Assembly (NCBI GenBank): GCA_041946825.1
Contig: JBHGBD010000045.1
Coordinates: 1-32,841, forward strand
Reading direction: 5' to 3'
Origin: CAZTHM01 sp041946825
Lineage (GTDB): Bacteria > Acidobacteriota > Terriglobia > UBA7540
Length of the DNA: 32,841 nt
In this document: one piece after another, positions 28,998 through 32,841 of the stretch
Layout: each line of letters starts with the position of its first letter
How positions within the stretch are numbered: position 1 is the stretch's first letter
The notes under the pieces: generated by a model
What the model was told of the DNA's origin: nothing
The model's database searches: none
Seen by the model: the letters and a program-made list of their open reading frames with translations, nothing else
Position numbers and translations under genes: made by a program

Positions 28998-29702
28998 TTG
29001 ACCCAATCAGCGATGGTCATCATCCAAGGTTTCGGGCAAGGTGAAATCTGGCAGCTACTCGCCAACACGGGGCTTGTTGCCCGGATCGTCCTCCTGTTAT
29101 TGCTGGTTTTTTCGGTCCTCTCCTGGGCCATCATTTTTCGCAAGCAGGGCACCTTCCGGTCGGCCCGGAACGACTCGCGTGAATTCCTGAAAATCTTCCG
29201 GCAAAGCAAAAAGCTCTCCGACATCCGCGCTTCCTGCCCTACCCTGAAGGCCAGCCCGCTCGTCGAGGTGTTTCTGGCGGGGTACCGCGAAATCGAGAAC
29301 CAGGCCGTCGCCACGGAAAACCCCGGAAAACCGCGCATCCGCAGCCTCGAGGCCGTTCACCGCGCGCTGCAAATCGCATCCTCCGCAGAGCTCACGCGGA
29401 TGGAGCAATGGCTGAGCTTTCTGGCGACCACCGGTTCGGTCACGCCGTTCGTCGGGCTATTCGGGACCGTCTGGGGGATTATCGACGCCTTCCACGGCCT
29501 GGGCAGCGCCGGGACCGCTTCCCTGCGCAGCGTGGCGCCGGGCATCTCGGAGGCCCTGGTGGCGACCGCGGCGGGGCTGTTCGCCGCCATTCCCGCCGTC
29601 ATGGCTTACAACCACTACGTCCAGCGCGTGAAGGAATTCGGGGCCCTGATGGATGATTTCTCGCTGGAATTTCTGAACATGACGGAGCGGCATTTTACCT
29701 AA
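28998..29702 (+). CDS. tolQ: TolQ/ExbB-family proton-channel subunit
   Basis: 234 aa. A TTG at 28998 is chosen because AAGGAGG lies 4 nt upstream; an ATG at 29013 is the alternative. One TM helix near the N-terminus (GLVARIVLLLLLVFSVLSWA), a cytoplasmic loop, then the two conserved TM segments: GSVTPFVGLFGTVWGIIDAF and a long Ala-rich helix with VATAAGLFAAIPAVMAYNHY. These are the signatures of TolQ/ExbB/MotA stators, which use the proton motive force to energise TolA/TonB. The operon order identifies it as TolQ. Ends with MTERHFT. Confidence 0.9.
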   Translation: MTQSAMVIIQGFGQGEIWQLLANTGLVARIVLLLLLVFSVLSWAIIFRKQGTFRSARNDSREFLKIFRQSKKLSDIRASCPTLKASPLVEVFLAGYREIENQAVATENPGKPRIRSLEAVHRALQIASSAELTRMEQWLSFLATTGSVTPFVGLFGTVWGIIDAFHGLGSAGTASLRSVAPGISEALVATAAGLFAAIPAVMAYNHYVQRVKEFGALMDDFSLEFLNMTERHFT

Positions 29703-29712
29703 CGGCGAGGTG

Positions 29713-29769
29713 TTGGTTGTAAGGCGCAAGTCGCAGGTGGCAACCAACAACCGACAACTTTCTACCAAC
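29713..29769. repeat. Heptad array, AACCAAC type, with short inverted repeat
   Basis: Words AAGGCGC, AAGTCGC, AGGTGGC, AACCAAC, AACCGAC, AACTTTC, TACCAAC are phased at 7 nt from 29721 to 29769. Upstream TTGGTTG (29713-29719) is complementary to CAACCAA (29741-29747). It fills the 84-nt gap between tolQ and tolR, just before the AGGAGG of tolR. Confidence 0.55.
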
Positions 29770-29786
29770 TGATCAGGAGGCGAACG

Positions 29787-30212
29787 ATGGCCTTCACAAC
29801 TCCCAAAGGCAGAACTCATACTTCCCTGTCGGAAATCAACGTCACTCCTTTTGTGGACGTGATGATGGTCCTCCTGGTCATCTTCATGATTACCGCGCCA
29901 CTGCTGGAATCGGGAATCGAGGTTGACCTTCCCAAGACCAAGACCGTCAAGGTGGTGACGGAAGAAAAGGTGGTGGTGACGATCGACAAGAAGCAGACAA
30001 TTTACGTCGGCAACGACCCGGTCAACATCCACCGCCTGGGAGCGTCGGTGCTCGACCGCATGCAGGGCGCGACGGACTCGCCGGTCTTCATCCGGTGCGA
30101 TCAAACTGTTCCGTTCGGCGCCTTCGCCCAGGTCGTGGACGCTCTCAAGCAGGCGAATCTTACAAACATCAGCATCGTCACCGAGCCCCTTTCGACCAAG
30201 GGTTCATCCTAG
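29787..30212 (+). CDS. tolR: TolR/ExbD-family protein
   Basis: 141 aa with CAGGAGGCG upstream of the ATG. Short cytoplasmic N-terminus, then a single TM helix with the ExbD/TolR signature INVTPFVDVMMVLLVIFMIT, containing the functional Asp (D24), and a periplasmic domain (VDLPKTKTVKVVTEEKVVVT, IRCDQTVPFGAFAQVVDAL). TolR works with TolQ to convert the proton gradient into force on TolA. Follows tolQ, spaced by a heptad array. Confidence 0.9.
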   Translation: MAFTTPKGRTHTSLSEINVTPFVDVMMVLLVIFMITAPLLESGIEVDLPKTKTVKVVTEEKVVVTIDKKQTIYVGNDPVNIHRLGASVLDRMQGATDSPVFIRCDQTVPFGAFAQVVDALKQANLTNISIVTEPLSTKGSS

Positions 30213-30255
30213 AGGCGCAGGACTCCGCCGGCCCGAGCCGGGGAGTGACTGAACC

Positions 30256-31056
30256 ATGAGCACGGGAACCTATCCACTCTATTTCGACAGCCGCGAAAAC
30301 CTCCGCGGCAGCGTTCTGCTTTCACTCGTCCTGCATGGAGGATTGTTCCTCATCGCGCTTGCCTACACGGTCATTGGCCCGCGGCTGGGCGGGAAATGGG
30401 GGAATAGCTGGGGCGCGGGCGGCGCGACGCGCGTCAGCGCCGTGGCATCGCTGCCCGGCGTGCCGTTGCCGGCGCCGATGCGCACAACGTACAGTACGCT
30501 CGCCACGCAGAATCCCGGCCTCTACAAATCCGAGCCCGAGCCGCCACCCCTTCCCCTCCCCAAAGCAGCCGAGATTCCCAAGTTCCAGCAAGAGGTCGCT
30601 CCGGAAAAGGCGGTTCGTGTCGCCAAGCGAATCCAGAAGGAAGAGCTCGTGACACCGGAGAACGCCGTCCCCTACGGGCTGGGCGGAAAGCCCATGATGT
30701 CCTACAACCAGTTCGTGAACTCGGCGGGCGAGGGGGGGTTGAATTTCGGCGAAGGGAATTTTGGCGACCGCTACGGCTGGTATGTCGCCGCCGTCCGCAA
30801 TCGCATCAGCAGCAACTGGCTGCTCTCGACCATCAGCCCGCGAATTCTGAACGCCCCGCGCGTCTACATGGTGTTTGACATCCTGCGCGACGGCAGCGTA
30901 TCGAACGTTCGAATTACGCAATCCAGCGGGATGCCCGAAGTTGACCGCTCGGCGCTGCGGGCCGTGCTCGCCTCCAATCCCCTGGGGCCGCTGCCACCGG
31001 ATTACTCACGCGACAGGGTTTCAGTGGAGTTCTATTTCGACTTTCACCGACGTTAA
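30256..31056 (+). CDS. TonB/TolA-like energy-transducing protein
   Basis: 266 aa. Single N-terminal TM (VLLSLVLHGGLFLIALAYTV), a Pro/Lys-rich periplasmic linker (EPEPPPLPLPKAAEIPKF) and a TonB-type C-terminal domain (PRVYMVFDILRDGSVSNVRI, then SGMPEVDRSALRAVLASNP and a final FDFHRR). The gene order tolQ-tolR-this-tolB makes it the functional TolA, but the C-terminal fold is TonB-like rather than classical TolA. Many Acidobacteria and other phyla use this variant. It links inner-membrane energy to the outer-membrane Pal/TolB system. Confidence 0.88.
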   Translation: MSTGTYPLYFDSRENLRGSVLLSLVLHGGLFLIALAYTVIGPRLGGKWGNSWGAGGATRVSAVASLPGVPLPAPMRTTYSTLATQNPGLYKSEPEPPPLPLPKAAEIPKFQQEVAPEKAVRVAKRIQKEELVTPENAVPYGLGGKPMMSYNQFVNSAGEGGLNFGEGNFGDRYGWYVAAVRNRISSNWLLSTISPRILNAPRVYMVFDILRDGSVSNVRITQSSGMPEVDRSALRAVLASNPLGPLPPDYSRDRVSVEFYFDFHRR

Positions 31057-31161
31057 TGAATGAGTTTTGACTCCGCATCCCATCGCCGCCCGGAACGCCG
31101 CGCAAACCAAGGCCTCGCCTCCGGGCGCAGTCCATCAATATCACCAGGAGCCTCCGATCGC

Positions 31162-32502
31162 ATGAAACCAAGAGTGTTCAAATCGACTTTGCTGGCTGCT
31201 GCCGCCACCGTCGCGGCCCTTCTCCTGCTGGATGGCTCGATCCAGAGCCAAGACTGGTTCACGACTGGAATTAATCTTGGGGCGCCGAGGATTCGCCTGG
31301 CGGTCGCCGATTTTCCGCCACGTTCGGCGGACCAACAGCTCAACGGCTTGACGCAGGTTTTCAACCAGACGCTCTGGAACGACCTGGATAACGCCGGAAT
31401 TTTCGAAATGGTGAGCAAGAGCCTCTATCCGCTCAAGGTTCCCCAGGAGCCGGAGGAGGTTGTGTTTGCCAACTGGTCCGAGCCGCCTGCCTCCGCGCAG
31501 ATGCTGGCGTTCGGGAAGACGGAAGTCCTCAACGCCAGCCTGGTCGTCACCGCCCGCCTGTTCGACGTGAAGAACCCTTCGAACCCGAGCGTCATCGCCA
31601 AGCGTTACGTGGCTACGATGAACGAGGTTGCGACGCGCGAGGCCGCGCACCGGTTTGCCAACGAAATCATCCAGGCGCTGGGTGGGGGAGTTCCCGGCAT
31701 CAACCTGAGCCGGATCGCCTTTGTCAGCAAGCGCACCGGCCATCCCGAAATCTGGGTAATGGATTACGACGGGTTCAACCAGCGGCCGATTACCAGCTAT
31801 GGCTCCCAGGCCCTGACGCCGCGCTGGTCGCCGGACAACACCAAGCTGGCATTCACCAGCTACCTGCTGGGCAATCCCGACCTGTTCGTTTTCTCCCTGG
31901 AAACCAACCGGCGAATTCCCTTCCCGAAATACAAGGGATTGAACACGACGCCTGCCTGGTCGCCGGACGGGAAGAAAATCGCCTTCTGCTCGAGCATGAG
32001 CGGCGACCCGGAAATCTACATTTCCGACGTTAATGGATTCAACCTCCAGCGCCTGACGTTTTCGCCGGGCGTGGATATTTCCCCGGTCTGGAATCCCAAG
32101 ACGGGCAACGAACTGGCTTTTGTTTCCGACCGCAGTGGCAGCCCGCAGATTTACATCATGTCGTCGGACGGAACGAACGTGCGCCGGCTGATTACCGGTG
32201 GCGGCGACGCCAGTTCGCCTTCCTGGTCGCCGAGTGGGCTGATGATGGCCTTTTCCTGGCGGGTCTCCGAGACCGGGACGTATGACATCTACGTGGTCGA
32301 GATCGCGACGGGGCGGATCATTCAACTCACTCACGATGCGCGCCGCAATGAACACCCCGTCTGGTCGCCCGACGGCCGCCATCTCGCCTTCGAATCCAAT
32401 CGTTCGGGGACGCTGCAGGTCTGGATGATGCTAGCCGACGGCAGCAATCCCAAGCAACTGACCCAGCAAGGCCAGAACTGGGGCCCGGCGTGGTCCAACT
32501 GA
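31162..32502 (+). CDS. tolB: Tol-Pal system protein TolB
   Basis: 446 aa from the ATG at 31162; the frame opens at 31060, but the extra residues are not signal-peptide-like. Signal peptide MKPRVFKSTLLAAAATVAAL. The N-terminal domain (IRLAVADFPPRSADQQLNGL, LWNDLDNAGIFEMVS) is followed by six-bladed propeller repeats with the PD40/WD40-like pattern LTPRWSPDNTKLAF, TPAWSPDGKKIAF and HPVWSPDGRHLAFES. TolB binds Pal and is part of the outer-membrane stabilising and constriction machinery. It follows the TonB/TolA-like gene with a 105-nt gap. Confidence 0.93.
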   Translation: MKPRVFKSTLLAAAATVAALLLLDGSIQSQDWFTTGINLGAPRIRLAVADFPPRSADQQLNGLTQVFNQTLWNDLDNAGIFEMVSKSLYPLKVPQEPEEVVFANWSEPPASAQMLAFGKTEVLNASLVVTARLFDVKNPSNPSVIAKRYVATMNEVATREAAHRFANEIIQALGGGVPGINLSRIAFVSKRTGHPEIWVMDYDGFNQRPITSYGSQALTPRWSPDNTKLAFTSYLLGNPDLFVFSLETNRRIPFPKYKGLNTTPAWSPDGKKIAFCSSMSGDPEIYISDVNGFNLQRLTFSPGVDISPVWNPKTGNELAFVSDRSGSPQIYIMSSDGTNVRRLITGGGDASSPSWSPSGLMMAFSWRVSETGTYDIYVVEIATGRIIQLTHDARRNEHPVWSPDGRHLAFESNRSGTLQVWMMLADGSNPKQLTQQGQNWGPAWSN

Positions 32503-32566
32503 GATCCCGCAGCGTCGAGCCCGGCAACTCATTCAGAGCCCGATGCGTCAAATTTTCTTGTAAAGG

Positions 32567-32596
32567 TTGTGTTTTTTTTTCGTTTGGTGTTAGTAT
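32567..32596 (+). promoter_or_regulatory. Candidate promoter upstream of pal
   Basis: TTGTGT at 32567-32572 and TAGTAT at 32591-32596, spaced 18 bp by a T-run, lie about 140 bp upstream of the lipoprotein start. The AT-rich stretch is unusual for this GC-rich window. It suggests pal has its own promoter in addition to read-through from tolB. Confidence 0.45.
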
Positions 32597-32615
32597 GGCT
32601 GCCTTTGGCAGCCAT
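32595..32615 (+). other. Perfect hairpin downstream of tolB, in the pal leader
   Basis: ATGGCTGCC (32595-32603) and GGCAGCCAT (32607-32615) form a 9-bp perfect stem with a 3-nt loop. It is not followed by a T-run on either strand, so it does not look like an intrinsic terminator. Placed at the likely +1 of the pal promoter, it could stabilise the mRNA 5' end. Confidence 0.5.
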
Positions 32616-32736
32616 TATCCCTTCCGCGATGGCCGGGAACCTGCGCACGAAACCTCATCATAGGAAGGGACGGTTCCAGGCAATCGGACTAGCCACGGGA
32701 TTAAGAAAATCTCTTGCCGACCAAGGAGGATAGAGC

Positions 32737-32841
32737 ATGCGACAGAGGAAACGCTACTTAGCGGTTCTTGTCGGTATTTTGGGACTGATTCTTTTGACGG
32801 GCGCATGCAAGAAGAAGGTGGTCGCCCCGCCCCCGAACGGT
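32737..32841 (+). CDS. pal: Probable peptidoglycan-associated lipoprotein Pal (partial)
   Basis: The first 35 codons are in the window, starting at the ATG at 32737 with AAGGAGGA upstream. The basic N-terminus (MRQRKRYLAVLVGILG) leads to a hydrophobic helix and a lipobox LTGAC, so it is a lipoprotein with the Cys lipidated after cleavage, followed by a Lys- and Pro-rich linker (KKKVVAPPPNG). The position after tolB is the classical place of pal. The OmpA-like peptidoglycan-binding domain would be outside the window. The name rests on synteny. Confidence 0.75.
   Translation, partial: MRQRKRYLAVLVGILGLILLTGACKKKVVAPPPNG

Noticed and set aside
29160..29185. RSARND in TolQ, resembling the repeat-derived IPRSARND peptide
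   Set aside because: The DNA (CGGTCGGCCCGGAACGAC) does not match the repeat beyond the amino-acid resemblance, and the surrounding bases are not repeat-like.
4552..29769. Heptad arrays as CRISPR arrays
   Set aside because: No constant 25-40-nt repeat with unique spacers and no cas genes; the units are 7 nt and contiguous.

Overview
The window looks like a chromosome segment of an acidobacterium, probably from a metagenome or little-studied lineage. It is GC-rich. A Tol-Pal operon with a TonB-type TolA and a lipoprotein at the right edge marks a Gram-negative envelope. It also carries a bacillithiol-type (YpdA-like) reductase, a PDZ/GAF/Ser-Thr kinase fusion, several Tat-secreted proteins, a bfn-miaB pair and dispersed palindromic repeats, a combination that fits Acidobacteriota. 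The assignment rests on gene content and style, not on an rRNA gene; no rRNA or tRNA gene was seen.

Positions 1-7674 are the early region of a prophage or related integrated element: about 18 tightly packed genes, all read leftward. The first eleven are small and mostly unrecognised (several Cys-rich zinc-ribbon proteins, a 40-residue membrane peptide, a two-helix membrane protein). They are followed by a 621-residue phage-type ParB, a probable intrinsic terminator, two HTH proteins, a lambda-O-like initiator and a G39P-like helicase loader. Iteron-like palindromes lie inside the initiator gene, the same layout as lambda ori inside gene O. The element's right edge abuts a SlyD-type FKBP gene that lacks its first beta-strand region, which suggests an integration scar.

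Positions 7834-20000 are host accessory genes: the truncated FKBP, a DUF481 outer-membrane protein, a Tat-exported aldo/keto reductase, a histidine-rich multi-pass membrane protein, three tandem paralogous Tat proteins separated by terminal-inverted-repeat elements, a stand-alone nuoI, a secreted glycine-zipper protein, the YpdA-like reductase, a small unknown protein and a secreted beta-propeller.

Positions 20136-28833 are a leftward run of housekeeping genes. In transcription order they are the PDZ-membrane-GAF-kinase, recN, a RelE-type toxin-antitoxin pair, miaB, bfn, parA and parB. Divergently, from 28998 to the right edge, tolQ, tolR, a TonB/TolA-like gene, tolB and the start of a probable pal form the Tol-Pal envelope system.

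The most unusual sequence-level signal is a family of short degenerate arrays with a strict 7-nt period but different words at each locus. About a dozen occur between genes, as inverted pairs, and even inside prophage coding sequences. Larger palindromic repeats of the TCATCCTGAG and CCCTCACCC types are also scattered, and one fragment is translated within the phage ParB.
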